64,000 nucleotides of DNA from Triops longicaudatus (GCA_022885665.1 JAGQDJ010000030.1:310001-374000); one strand, 5' to 3'; numbered from the stretch's first letter, positions 22,906 to 34,786 are shown. Numbers and translations are program-made. The notes: generated by a model from the letters alone, not told the origin.

Positions 22906-24698
22906 TATTACCAAGCGCGAAGCCGCAGCGAACTGGCGTCCGCAGCGGTAAGCGCGCGGGCTTTTGTAGCCCAACATCTTGTTCGCAAGACGTACTGTAT
23001 CCGGGTCAAAAATTCCCGTCTGCTGCTTACCTGTAGACCCGTTCCTTTACCAACAAGGGGAATTTACACGTGAGGATTAACAACCTACTAAGATACACGT
23101 GAAGAACTACAATGTCAAGTCTACACACACATAGCACTAGTACACACCCTCCAACTTCGTCCAACTTCGGAATTTCCTCTCGTGATATGCTTAAACAGCC
23201 ACTGACCGTTTCCGCTCTTACGTATCGTAAACAGGAAAAACGATCAAAAACACAAGTTCCCGGTTGTGGGTTAGTTTCTTTGTGCATTCTTGCGTAATTA
23301 AACACCAAAGTTGCAAGAAATTCAGGATGTACAACCACATGTTTCGCAATAGTGTATATGTTTACGATGACTTTGAGACAAGGGCTATGGATATACTGGT
23401 TGATTGTTGTAAGATGTCCTTGCCACATGGACAAGATCTAATTAATCGTGTATCGAAAATGTGTTTGTGATTAGAATATAGTTAGCAAAAAGAAAAGACT
23501 GTTAAACAGAAAGAAAACAAATTAAAAAAAATATAAATAATTATTTTCAAGGAAGAAAATTACGCACTGTGGGGCGTTTAACATTTTCAGGAGGAAAACC
23601 TTGATCCATTGTTCTTGAAACTCATCAAAACGCGGTCAAGTTCGATGGGGCGTGAAGAACATTTAACTATATATGGGTGCTGGGGTACAAAGCGTTATTG
23701 ACAATTTGTGAACCCAACGCTGAGCGTTTGGCCCTGACATCAAGACTATTGTTTTCAATGCCCTCAAACCTTAAACTTTCTTTGACATTGAAATGAAGTG
23801 GCGCAAAGCGCCAAGATTTTAAGATAGGGTAACTTTTTTGGTTTAATTGGTCGGTCAGTAGAAAATTGGCCTTTTCTTCTTTTTGAGAAAAACTTGCTTT
23901 CCTACATATAACTTTCCTTAATTATGACACCCAGTCACGTATACTATATCGTAATTAAGAGTAAGGGAAACGGTGCAGTCTTTTAGGGCATAAAGTACTT
24001 GTTGAACTGAAACTTTCATTACACTGTTTATGAGAAAAACGTACGTTATTCGGTGTAGATATACATTTTAAGTATTAATTGTAGAATATAAAAAGGAAAA
24101 TTAGCTCGCGGTCTTGTTCGTTCTTATAAAAGTTTTATTACCAGGTTACTTTGTCCTCAATTACTCTTAAAACGTGTTCCATTACGATGTTATTAGTAAA
24201 AATAAGGACTTTTTCTTTCTTATTAGGTCTTTAGAAGTATCGGGAATAAATCAGTACATCAGAAGACAGAGCAAACATTTATGGCCATTTGCAAATGGTA
24301 ATAAATGTTTGCTCTGTCGTTAGTAGTATTTGGTCTCATTATGGCAAAATCTGCTGCGGTTCTTATTGCTCGATAGCATCTTGCAGCAATGCAAAAACAC
24401 TCACAGCTTTATGTAATTCACGTCATCCAAGTAATTCGTATAATTCTTCATGATTTATGTAATCCAATGTAACTCTGAAATTCTTGTAAACCACGTTTGT
24501 ATACTACAAATGAACGTGAATGACCATAATTTTCCCAGTAAATAGGATTGTGATGTACTGAATCTCCATGTGAATCGTAATTCACGTATGTCATCATAAT
24601 TTGTCAAAATTCTTGCACATAAAATTTCAATAATACAAGTGAACGATAACTACAGCTTTTGCAAGATAAATAGGACTGTATTTCATTTATTCTTCGTT
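22906..24698. other. Intergenic between the two pentraxins
   Basis: Contains the promoter of pentraxin A and the 3' flank of pentraxin B. The AATAAA for B on the minus strand is at 24686-24691, only 8 nt past its stop. No further pentraxin exon was found. The only notable structure is the perfect inverted repeat at 24265-24318. Confidence 0.6.
24265..24318. repeat. Perfect 18-bp inverted repeat with nested palindrome
   Basis: Arm 1 at 24265-24282 (GACAGAGCAAACATTTAT) is the exact reverse complement of arm 2 at 24301-24318. The 18-base loop contains a perfect 14-bp palindrome (CCATTTGCAAATGG, 24285-24298). In RNA this would form a strong hairpin. It could be a tiny MITE, a regulatory site or a small-RNA precursor. 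Confidence 0.9.
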
Positions 24699-26077
24699 CT
24701 AAAATTTTGCACAAACAGGGTTCGCTAAAGCAAGTCGAGCCCCGCCATAAAACACAATATCAGTAAAGCCTTGCCAGTTAATTAGATCGCCTCGCGGGAA
24801 ATTGTGAGCCAGATTGCACGTTTTCGCAGCGTCTTGAACGCTAAACGAAGTTCCAGAAACTTTACCACCAACTAATGGCTTACTGTACCAGTTATACAAA
24901 GTTATCTCGCCTTGAACACCGGCTGCTCGGTCGTATCCGCCGTCGAATACGGATTGTTGCTGACCTGCAATGGCAATGCCACCCTTAGGAATAACGTGGC
25001 CTCTCATCTGCGAATAAATAAAATAGCAATAATAAAAAATGATATCATTATTATTATAAAATCATTAGCCACCATTAAGCTTATGGTCAAGTTAGTAATT
25101 TTGCTTCGTATTTTCTTTTTTAAGTTAAGGCAATTTAATTTCGAAATTCAGTTTAAAAATAAGAAGTTTAAATAGTAGATTACTTTTGGAACAGAGCCCT
25201 CTTCTAGGAGCTCGCCGTTGACGTGAACCTGATAACGTGCTCTTTTGCCTTCCCAGGAATGACAAAAGTGATTCCAGCCAGGATTGAGCTTGGTCAAGGA
25301 AGTATGTATCAGCTCGCCACCGACGGTGAGCTGGATTTCTTCGCCGAAGCTGGTGGGCTCGACGCGGATAGCGATAGCTGACGCTTGCTCGGGCACTGGT
25401 TACATTGAAAACCCACAGGTCGAGTTAAGTTTGAATAAGAACTAGCTACTCATGCTGTACTTACCCGCGTAGGAAAAGGTCGTATGATTGAAGGTGAGAT
25501 TGTTGGATTGCATCCAATAGCATAGCGTGAAGTCTTCAATGTTAGGAAAAGGAGTAGGATTTCGGAACTCGACAAACTAGAATATTTCAAAAAACGAAGT
25601 AAAATTCAAGACAGTAAGTTAAAATAAGTCTGAACATACAAGTTAAGTAACACCAAAACGTAAACGTGACAAAGAAACTAAAATCCTAATATAAATCTAC
25701 AAATTTCCAAACAAAGTCAACAAAATACGAAAATAGCAAACGAAGCATGAGCTTCTACTGGAGCTTTAGTTCACTACAAATACACAAAAACAATAAAGTG
25801 AATTAAGAAAGTGAAAGATCGAGTGATAAATTGATAATTTTCAATTTGGTCGCTGCACAACTATTTCAAACTCAAAACTTCAAGCAATGAAGCAGTAAGA
25901 AAAAAGAAATTAAAAACTTACTTGGAAATACATATTTTGCATTAGAATGATTTTGCGGAGCTTGTCTTGTGAACAGGCGGGTGGAGGGGTCTTTTTACCA
26001 CCGATATTGGGGAACGGATACGCTTGGGCCAATCCATAGTAAGATAGGATCAGCGCTACCGAAAACAAGGCTTGCAT
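24699..26077 (-). CDS. Secreted pentraxin B
   Basis: Second tandem pentraxin. Exons (minus): 26077-25922, 25576-25465, 25395-25184, 25007-24699; 262 residues. The signal peptide is MQALFSVALILSYYGLAQA, followed by a Pro/Gly-rich junction. It has FTLCYWMQSNNLTFNHTTFS and a signature-region HFCHSWEGK, where the last position of the HxCxSWxS signature is Gly instead of Ser/Thr. The lectin part ends GLINWQGF-like (DLINWQGFTDIVFYGGARLA) with a final Cys. Exons 2 and 3 match pentraxin A exactly in length (112, 212 nt) while the protein sequences have diverged, so the duplication is old or fast-evolving. Different ligand preference is only an inference. Confidence 0.88.
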
Positions 26078-26130
26078 GACTGATGCAAAGCTGTTGAGCT
26101 ACTAACGTTGAAACGACCGCAGCAACGTGT

Positions 26131-26137
26131 GTTTATA
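26131..26137 (-). promoter_or_regulatory. TATA box of pentraxin B
   Basis: TATAAAC on the minus strand about 54 bp upstream of the pentraxin B start codon, which fits a core promoter with a short 5' UTR. Confidence 0.45.
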
Positions 26138-26792
26138 CCTAACGACTCGGGTACGCTGGCGCGTGGCTACTTATGCAGTGTGGAGCTTAAGAACTGAAAC
26201 ACTTCCCCTTTTATCGAAAATTCCCATGACCGTGAAACAAAAGGGGAATACCTCACGGGCAAACTTAGGAAAGTGCGTGGGTACCATGCCTTAATTAACT
26301 GAGCGGGTTTTGTTGTCCTTTTTAAGATGAACATTTTTTTTTCTACTACGTGCGTCACGAGTCAGGGCAGTAACTTCTCTGACTAACAATCTTTAAAAAA
26401 ATTGTTTTATTTCAGAAAACAATCATTTACAAGAGAATTACACTGTAAAGCTCAACCCAGAGGTCGTACTGTACTAAAAACAGTTTTTCTACCTCTACGC
26501 ATATCTCTCTAAGACCATTTTTTTTCAAAAAGGCATGCACAAAATAAAATACAACAATAAAAACAAATGGAGAAAAATCTAGTGTCTATATAATATTTGG
26601 CGATTTCACAATTAAAATGAAGCCCATAACAAAATAAAGAGTAAAAAATAACGATTTGTCACATTCAGGTCCATGGGTAAAACGTCTAAAGGTTGACGTT
26701 AGAGATTTTTTAATTATCTTTTATTTTTACTTTTTTCTTAAAAAACGCTACGATAGTACGATATATTGCTATCAATGAGTTCATGTCATGTT

Positions 26793-29055
26793 TCACGCAT
26801 TCAAATAACACACTACGACAGGGTCTCGGTTGACGATTTCAGGCTGCTGCCACTTTGCGCCAATGATTTCAGAGACAACCGCAGGGTTTTCTTGTATACG
26901 TTGAAAAAGCTTTGTATCTTCACCCAGTTTATCGCACAATTCTACCGCTAGCTTGGGGTCTCGCAGACTGCTTTGTAGCAAAGGTGGGTTGGCATTCATA
27001 ATCTGTAGCAACTGAAGACTTGCTGGTGTGAAGAATTCCAAGCATGTAAAAAGGTGCCTGTCGTGTAACAGCAAACGCAGCAAATCAGGATTGTTTTTTA
27101 ATAAGTCCTTCACCAGAGGGCCTAAATGAGAATTCTGACCGAGCTTGATAACTTCCGGCACCATCGCCTGAGGGCTCTGCAGGGCTAGCGTCACGGCCTC
27201 GGGCGACTGCAGCAAAATTTCCTTGAGCCACGTGGCATTGTGCAGGATTTCCTTAAGCTGCAACAACTCAGAGCGTTGCAAGAGGACACCAACTGCCAAC
27301 TGCGGGTTTATAACAAATTCAGGGTTTTCGTGGAATATACGAAGATAGCTGTCAGGATCTTGCTGCACGTTTTGGAGCAAAACTGGGTTAGCTTGCCATT
27401 GCTGGACCAATCGTCTAAATTGTTCTGGGTGCTGAGTTTGTAGCCGGCTTAAGATCGGTTCCAACTGCATGGGAATTTGCAACAGCATGCCTGGATTAGC
27501 CTCGGGCATAGACGCAGCTTCTATTTGGCCTAGCTGTTCGAAATAGCGTAGAAACAGCTTCTTGTCCACGTTTGGCGCCAAGAAGCAGTTCAAGAACGGG
27601 AAGAGACCAATGCTAGTGGGAACACTTTGTTGCTGAGGCGGGAAAGCGGGCTTCAACGCCTCTTGCGGCTTGGGAGGTTTGGAGATCTCTCCGTTTTGAA
27701 GTCCAGGTTGTTGTTCCAAAGATTGTCGCTCGAACACTTGAGGACGTAACAATTCCTTAGGGTTGGCATTATCTTTCGAATCCATCGCATTAAAGCGGTT
27801 TGGCCATACAGATGACGTTATTGGTTGTCGTTGTGAAGGCCTGTTAGGAATATCTGTCCTAACGTCTTCACGAACAGGCTCTTGAGGGGCATTTTGGGGT
27901 AAGGAAGCTTCCCCTGGTAGGTCAACGGGATTGAAAAGTGCCGCCGGCAATCCTGGTTCCACCACGATGAACTCGGGTTGGATCATGGGCTGCAAGCTCT
28001 CCTTAGGGATGAGTTGATCCGGTGCGTCAACGATGGTCATAAGAAGCTCGGGTAAACTTTGTCTCAGCAACAACTCTGCGTCGCTCAGTGGCATGAAATG
28101 AGGTAGCGTGGGCGGGAAAACTACTTGCTGCCCGTTTGGCTCGTTGCCCTGTTTCCTTTGCTCAACCTGCGTTGGCACTTTCACTGGCTGGGAATGTGCA
28201 TTCTGCGCTCTATCCTCAAGATTGACGTTCACTTTCGTTGGATTCGCTTTCGCTTGTTCTAAGTTTCCCCCAGATTTTAAGGGTTGGGTAGCTTTGGGCT
28301 CGTTTTGAGGCACGGGTTCAGGTAAGGGTTCAGGAACGCTTGGTAGGTTACCATTTTTGACACTTTGTCGTGGCGTTGAATCTGGTTCGGGCTCTTTGAT
28401 AGCTTCCGCGTTGACTACCGCTGGAGTTAGGTCTTTTGGCGTGGATTCTTGTTTCACTTTAGCTATCAAGTCAGGCTCGAGGATTTGGGCTCCTGACGGT
28501 GTCAGCTGTGGGTTTTGAGCGTCAGATGGTTCAAGTTTTTCATTTTCGTTGGCTTTCTCCTGCGCTTGATTTATGTCAGTTTGTTCAATATTCGCTTTCT
28601 CGGCTTCGCTTTGAAAGGGTTGCCCGGCGTTGGGCTCGTTTTGGGGTACAGATTCAGGCTTGGATTTTGGGAACGTAGGACCAACGTTTTGTCGGTTTAC
28701 ACTTTCGAAAGGCGGTTGTGCAGATTCTTCCGGTTTAGAGTCGTCTACTTTCTCACCAATGCCTTTGTTGGTAATTTCAGGGAAGGTTACATCTTTGTGA
28801 TTATCTTGGATCACTCTTGCTCTTACTTCTGGATCAATTAACGGGGCTCCTGCTATAGTGAACGATGGATTGCTAGGTAAATCTCCCGATAGGTTAGGTG
28901 CTGGAACCGGTTCGATTGCGAAAGGGGAAGAGAAAACTGCTCTTAGTGAGAGCAAGTAAATTAGGATCTAGTATGGAAAGACAAAACATGTACGAAAACG
29001 AATTAATTAAGGACCGTTTTGAGGCTTAACCACGCTTCTAAGTATTCACCTTCAT
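26793..29055 (-). CDS. Secreted Pro/Gln/Glu-rich protein with STI1/ubiquilin-like C-terminal repeats
   Basis: I do not recognise an orthologue. Exon 1 is only six bases (29055-29050, ATG AAG, donor GTGAAT). Exon 2 runs 28967-26793 (acceptor CATACTAG). Together they encode 726 residues starting MKILIYLLSLRAVFSSPFAI, a good signal peptide. Residues about 25-450 are low-complexity and disordered, with repeated NEP, EPVPQNEPKA and QPP-type motifs rich in P, Q, E and N. From about 458 to 715 the chain is helical, with recurring NPxLL units about 20 residues apart (WQANPVLLQNVQQDP, HENPEFVINPQLAV, KNNPDLLRLLLHD, NANPPLLQSSLRDP, QENPAVVSEII). These resemble the STI1 repeats of ubiquilin/Sti1-type chaperone adaptors. 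A secreted protein of this kind is unusual. A poly(A) signal (minus strand) is at 26720-26725. Confidence 0.75.
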
Positions 29056-30075
29056 GGTTGGACACGTCTTCTTAGTGCACAGCTTCAACTGTACTGACTT
29101 GAATTGTCGGACTGTTGAGGGTGGAATGGAAATGTGAAAAGGGTTGTGCGGTATTTATGGTCGTTTCCGGTCAAACGCAGCAGCAACGATAGCTCACCCC
29201 ATTTCCGAATAAAAGTAAAAGTGTCTCCCCAAGGACTGTCTTCAAATATTTTCAACCCGTGCAAAGATACCGGCAGTGAAATATTTTTCTCCACAAGTTT
29301 AATGTCTTTGCATAAAAGCAAATATTTTAAAATGTAGTTACGCGGATCTTGTAATGAAATGCATTTTTTACCTCACTAATGGAAATAATTTTACCTACTC
29401 CACTCTATTTAGCGGATTTTACTCATATAAATTGGGGTTATTGTTAATTAAAAAATCGCTTTTTTTCGTTTTATTTCTTTCGGCTAATTTTTTTTAGTAA
29501 AAAGGAAACTTCTTTTTAGAAAACTGTGCAAAATCACATAAGCTCATGAGCTTTTACAAGTAGCATGTCTAAGTATTTTATTTTTAAAGGACGAGTTCAA
29601 TTTATTCCACGCTGGTACAATTTTGAGCTCTTCAATTTTCGCCTCTAAAGCGTGTTGACCTTACGTAGGCATGCTATTTTCGTTAGTTGGGTTCTAATGC
29701 GGTTATTTTATTTCTCGGTATTATTGCAAGGTGAAAAAAAAAATCATTATGCTTTTTTGCAGACACTACAACTGCAAATTTAGGCACAATCCTTGACAAA
29801 CCCTCTTATATAATAAGCATAGATCGAACCATTTTTTAACATTTTGTTCTATGTTGTTGAGGAGCCTGGAAGTCCAAAAAGAACGACTGCAAGAAACGTA
29901 CTCATTCAATAATTTAACCGTATTTGTAAACCACCTTTACTTTTGCACATTACGCCAAAAAATTCCAAACAAAGGAAGTACGCAACATTTGCTTGATATT
30001 TTGTATTGAGTAAATTGTGTTTACAGTAGGATAACGAAAATGTAACAAAAATTAGGAAAAAATAGTCCCAGCACT
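29056..30075. other. Intergenic, 5' flank of the STI1-like gene
   Basis: A 78-codon minus-strand frame at 29321-29085 (contains LPVSLHGLKIFEDSPWGDTF) lies just upstream of the six-base first exon. It could be a leader ORF or chance; no splice sites link it. The rest is AT-rich with no recognised feature. Confidence 0.35.
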
Positions 30076-31063
30076 TTAGGCAGCGCCACCAGTTTGTTGT
30101 TGTTGCTGCTGTCCTTGTTGTTGCCCACCTTGGCCGGGAGTAGATGCGCCCAACGCGCCAGCAGCGGGAGCGGGAGTAATGGGAATTACACGTTCCGACT
30201 TGCCTTCGATGGCCAACTTTGGAGCCATGACGGTCAAAACGCCTTCAGGAGACAAGGTACATGTCACCGATTCGGGATTGACGCCTTGCGGGAGGGTGTA
30301 ACGACGACGGAATTCGCGGGAAACGTAGCCGTGACGATCGCTCCTATTTAAAAACACAAGAAGTGTTAATTTCAGCTCCGTGCGATAGCGTCTCGGGGAC
30401 AAATCTCAAAAAAATATAAAAAAATAAAAATCTAGAAATCTCAGAAAATTCTCAAAAAATGAAAAAATGAAAAATCTCAGAAAATCTCAAAAAATAAAAA
30501 AATTAGAATCCCAGAAAATCTAAAAAAAAATACAGAAAATCCAAAAAAAAAAAAACGAGAACCTCCCCGACATTAATCAGAAATACCAGAATATATATAA
30601 ATGCATACTTTTCCTCGTGCTTGCCGTGGATGATGACGTCCTTTTCGGTGGTCTTCACGGTAACTTCGTTGGGTGAGAAGTGTGAGACGTCCATCAACAC
30701 CTAAAAAATCACAATACATTGTTAAATAAACAGTTTCCCATTCTAAGAATACTCGTGACTTTTTTAAGGAACGTCACTTCTTTAAAAAATTAAACCAAAT
30801 AGAAATAAAAGTTATAATTCAGTTAAACGTACCTGGAACGACTTGTCATCTTCCTTAACGTTGGTTTTGGCGAGTTGTTGATTAAGCCAGTTCATAGGTT
30901 GGTTCCAGCGGCGTCTTCCACGGGGCTCAAACACGTCAAACGGAGCTAACATGTTACCAAACGTCGCATCGCCAAACGGATCGAAGGCTTCCATTCCACC
31001 GAAGCCACCACCAAAGCCTCCACCGAAAGGAGTGCCACCAAATCCCCAAGGTAACATAGACAT
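30076..31063 (-). CDS. Small heat-shock protein 1 (alpha-crystallin domain)
   Basis: ATP-independent holdase chaperone. Exons (minus): 31063-30833, 30700-30609, 30343-30076; 196 residues. The N-terminal arm is Gly/Phe-rich (MSMLPWGFGG and repeats of FGGG) with a WNQPMNWLNQQL helix. The alpha-crystallin domain runs VLMDVSHFSPNEVTVKTTE, IIHGKHEEK, HGYVSREFRRRYTLPQGV, then LSPEGVLTVMAP (the conserved GVL motif). It is followed by the I-x-I-like VIPITP anchor and a Gly/Gln-rich tail. The last intron contains A-rich degenerate repeats. It is paired with a second, structurally different sHSP gene 1.5 kb upstream in the same orientation. Confidence 0.92.
30370..30560. repeat. A-rich degenerate tandem repeat in sHSP1 intron 2
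   Basis: Repeats of about 20 bases built on TCTCAGAAAATCTCAAAAAA with variable A runs fill most of the intron between exons 2 and 3. Confidence 0.7.
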
Positions 31064-31149
31064 TGTTGTGTTGTTGAACTTGATGCGTGAGACACGAGCA
31101 CTGTGAGAACTGAAATGCTTCTGACTAACCTAACCCTTCACGTTTGACC

Positions 31150-31156
31150 TTTTATA
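31150..31156 (-). promoter_or_regulatory. TATA box of small heat-shock protein 1
   Basis: TATAAAA on the minus strand, 87 bp upstream of the start codon. GAA/TTC half-sites of heat-shock-element type lie nearby (GAAAAGTTC, GAAGCATTTC on the minus strand), but the spacing is not canonical. Heat induction is therefore expected from the family, not proven. Confidence 0.5.
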
Positions 31157-32618
31157 GATGTTGTAGGGGTGCTTTAGGTACAACAGTACTTGGCATGCCT
31201 CTGGAACTTTTCAACGACTATACTCTTGACTGAAAACTGATGAAACTAACGAAAGTGTAACGATTGTTCTCGAGCGTTGCAGTACTTCTTTGCTGTGCGG
31301 CTGGATAAAGCGTTCAACGTAGGTCCAGCGTAGCTACCAAAAGCTTTCCTAACATTGGTAACGCGGACGCCTCCCGTATTACTTAAACGTCCTACTTTTA
31401 GGGCTAGGGAAGATTGTAAGGGCAGAATTCTATTGCTGGACAAACGTTGGAACGGGCTAGAAACTCGCTTGCCAAACATTAGGCTAACGTAGGACGAAGG
31501 CTTTTTGTTAAAAAAAAAATTCAAAGTTTTTCAGGAAAGGACAAGATCCAGGCGCAACTAGCTCAATTCTAGGAAAAAGAACGTTTCCTTTTCCTTTCAT
31601 TCACAAAGCAGGAAGGGTCGTAGTTTTAACCCTTACGTTTAAGCAAATTCGAACTTGCTAGATGCTATACGAAACCCTTTAGGTACATCCACGAGTACGG
31701 TATGTGCATGCTGCACTAAAACTCCACAATGCGTGAAGGTCAAAATCGCGAAAACCATCTGCTTTCCTTCCCTTTTTTACCACAAAAGGACGAAATTTAA
31801 TGAAAACTCCTTTACTTTTCTCAGTTTTTCGTACATTAAGTCGAATATTCAAGAACAGTTTCGACTATCTTGCATGATAGTCATGGAATCTAATATTAAT
31901 CATATTTAATTTCTCGCTTGAAAATTCGTAAGTATTTGAGTGCCTTTTCCGTTTTAGGTTTCAAATTCCTCAAAAACCGCAAACCTAAAAAACGACAAAA
32001 ATCAGCAATTTTTTTTAAATGACAGAAGAATTCGTCGAATATTCTAGAATTAACGGGTTCTTTCACAATGCAGACATTCAAGCCTGAACGTTCGAGAAAA
32101 TCGCTGTTTCTTGCCTAGTACACATTATCGTTCACATCAACAATGCACTTTTGTTGCAGATTTATTCTGGTAATTTTTTTCCAGTTTCTGACAATTAAGA
32201 TTTTTCGAAGACATATCCACAACAGTGCAGTATTAGTGGTTCATATACGAGTCAAACATCCTGAAAATCGAACTTTCTAGAATTGTTGGTTAATAATGTA
32301 TTGTGAAATTGAATTACCCACGACAAAGAAACACACTTCCTGGAATTTATTCCCGAAAATCTTTCAAGACTCTATGAATTTTTAGAGCGGTGATCCGAAG
32401 CCCGTTATTTTTTTAAAATGCTTTACGAGGAAAACAAACTTTGTATCGAATACACGAAATATATAAACAACGCAAGTTTTCTACGAAATATTGTTACCAC
32501 GAAATACAAACACGAGTAAACCTTTTGCTTTGCAAGGGGAGATGTATTGCAATCTAAACTACATAGAAAAATTTGGAATAGACTTTGACAAGAAAAAACA
32601 TAAAAAACAAACAAAATC
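31157..32618. other. Intergenic between the two sHSP genes
   Basis: Includes the upstream region of sHSP1 and 3' flank of sHSP2. A basic 92-codon minus-strand frame (31524-31246) has no splice support or recognisable family. Otherwise AT-rich and featureless to me. Confidence 0.5.
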
Positions 32619-33414
32619 TTATTTCATCTCAACATCGGCACTTCCGCCTTTTTCATGTTTGACAGGAATTTTGACGTTTTGAGCACCTTGCCCAGCACCA
32701 GCGCTTTGTTGCCCGCCTTGAATGCTTTGTTGCTGCTTCTGCGCCGGCACTTGCTTGATTTCTACGTTCTTCTCATGAACAGCCTTCGGCTTTTTCGGGC
32801 ACGTCACGGTCAAAACACCATCTTCCGAAAACGTGGACTCAACTTTGTTCAGATCCACGGTACGCGGCAAGTAGTAACGACGGGTGAACTTACGGGAGAT
32901 GTGGCCATGCTCATCAGGACGTTCCTCGTGCTCAGCGCAGATAATCAAAGCATTGTCTTCCAGCTTTACCTTCACTTCTTCAGGCTTGTAGCTCGGAACG
33001 TCCAAGCAAACCTGAAAAAATGCAAAATTTGAAAAATTATAGAAGCTAAGCTAATACGAAAATGACCATAATATAATAAACTTTAATACCTTTAATCAAT
33101 GTACAAACATAAAACATAAATTTGAGAAATAGAAAGAAATATAACAAGAAAAAAAATTCAAAATAAACGCTTACTTGGAACTTATCACGGTCGTTGACAA
33201 CATCCGAGCGCGCGCCAATCGGGAAACGACGGCCTCTCTTGCCACCTAGATCTTTCAACGCAGAAGACAATGGAGAAAACCCGTAATTGAAGGGTAACAA
33301 ATCAGCTGGTGCAAGTCCGAGACCAAAATCTTGGTTAAATAGGCTCAAAGGCTCGGAAACTTCGGGCCAGAATGGGTCCGTCATGGTATACGGATTCCAT
33401 GGTGAAAGCGACAT
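32619..33414 (-). CDS. Small heat-shock protein 2 (alpha-crystallin domain)
   Basis: Exons (minus): 33414-33175 and 33011-32619; 210 residues. The N-terminal arm is MSLSPWNPYTMTDPFWPEVS and then a Leu/Phe-rich stretch. The alpha-crystallin domain contains DKFQVCLDVPSYKPEEVKVK, ALIICAEHEERPDEHGHISR, KFTRRYYLPRTVDLNKV and FSEDGVLTVTCPKK. The tail is Gln/Gly/Ala-rich with IPVKHEK near the end. It has one intron fewer than sHSP1; the shared intron falls at the same place, before (V)xxDV. It shares a 265-bp divergent promoter region with NDUFS4. Confidence 0.93.
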
Positions 33415-33491
33415 AGCTGCTTGTAATAGCTTGAACTTGCTAGGATAGGCACAACAATGGTGACTGTTGGCTCCCCTGGCTCAAAACTCAC

Positions 33492-33499
33492 TTTATATA
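33492..33499 (-). promoter_or_regulatory. TATA box of small heat-shock protein 2
   Basis: TATATAAA on the minus strand about 78 bp upstream of the start codon. Nearby TTTCT/AGAAA half-sites (33545-33575) could be heat-shock elements but do not show clean 5-bp periodicity. The element sits between sHSP2 and the divergent NDUFS4 start at 33680. Confidence 0.5.
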
Positions 33500-33679
33500 G
33501 CTAAGCTGGCAAGTTCAACGTTTTCGCTACGAAGTTAGTCGAATTTCTCGACGGATTTCTCGTGCGTGCTAGAAATAATCGATATCGAAGTAAAAAGAGA
33601 TATGGTCAATTTGATTGTTGAGCTGTGTAGGTTCGATATCGATACTTAAGCTGAACGGTAGTTTCCGAAAACAACAAAC

Positions 33680-34498
33680 ATGGCTGCTTTGTCCAGTTTT
33701 CGTGCGTTCTCGACCATTCGTTCATCGTTTATTGCAAAGTAAAGGTTTTAGAGCTATCAATTGAAAATAAAATGCAGGTTATTAACAACGCGTTTTGCTT
33801 TCCAGGCGTTGGATTTCTTCAGGGTCCACGCTATTTACTGATGATCCTTCCCAGGCGTTGAAAGTGCGCGAAGCTACAGCCAAAAATGTGAACGAAATCC
33901 TCACTGGCGTTGACTCTCGCCAAGATGTACTTATCACTGTACCCGAGAAGGTGTAGTAATTTATATCACCATTCCCACTAAAATTTTTATATTTAAAGAA
34001 TCTTGTTTTTCGTCGATAAAACAATAAAAAATAGGTTAATATTGCGCCCATAACCGGAATTCCTGAAGAACACATCGTCACTAGGCGCGTTCGCATCTTT
34101 TCTCCCGTTAAACATGCTATGCAATCAGGCACAAACAATACCCATTGTTGGAAAATGGAATTTGACACCCGTGAGCGATGGGAAAATCCTTTGATGGGCT
34201 GGGTTTCGACGTAAGTCCTTTAAAACCTCGAATTTACTATCCTTCTTTCGAAATTTTATCTCTGTCTTACCTGGTTTGCCTTTCTTTTGGTTTCCTGTGA
34301 CTTTGTTGTCGGGAAATTAGTGGTGATCCTGTTTCCAATATGCAACTCAACTTCGCAAACAAAGAAGAAGCGATTGCTCACTGTGAGAAATACGGGTACG
34401 AGTGGTACGTAGTTGAGAATTCGGAAAAGAAACCCAGGGTTAAAAATTACGGAGCCAATTTTGCATGGAATAAGAAGACCCGCGTTTCCACCAAGTAA
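33680..34498 (+). CDS. NDUFS4: NADH dehydrogenase Fe-S protein 4, 18 kDa (complex I), canonical isoform
   Basis: Accessory subunit of mitochondrial complex I at the N module. Exons: 33680-33738, 33806-33950, 34035-34210, 34321-34498; 185 residues. The N-terminal presequence is mitochondrial-type (MAALSSFRAFSTIRSSFIAK). Conserved parts are VRIFSPVKHAMQSGTNNTHC-like, WKMEFDTRERWENPLMGWVS, TGDPVSNMQLNF, and the hallmark end YGANFAWNKKTRVSTK. The exon 2 acceptor is at 33801-33805 rather than the earlier AG at 33779-33780, because only this keeps the frame open. A second complete version of the last exon follows at 34787-34967 (separate entry). Confidence 0.96.
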
Positions 34499-34786
34499 AA
34501 ATCTAGGTTCGTCGCTTTTTCTCTGCGAAGGGTTACGAAATACGGTTAGAAAGAGCATGGAAAGGGATTTTCTTGCACTGCCCTGTCCGTTGTGGTCTAT
34601 CAACCAGTGTTAATGAAGTCTGAAGGAAATATAGTACATTTTATGACTGCCTGTGTACGTTTTGTGTCGTCCGTTACTCTTTCTTTTGGGTAAACTAGTC
34701 CTTTACTCCTTGGACTAAAATGCATGCGAAAGACGGGTAAAGTAAGAATATATTGTTACAAAAATAAATAAACAATGGCTCTTTAG

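Noticed and set aside
31246..31524. Basic 92-codon frame upstream of sHSP1
   Set aside because: No splice sites, no homology, overlaps the promoter side of sHSP1.
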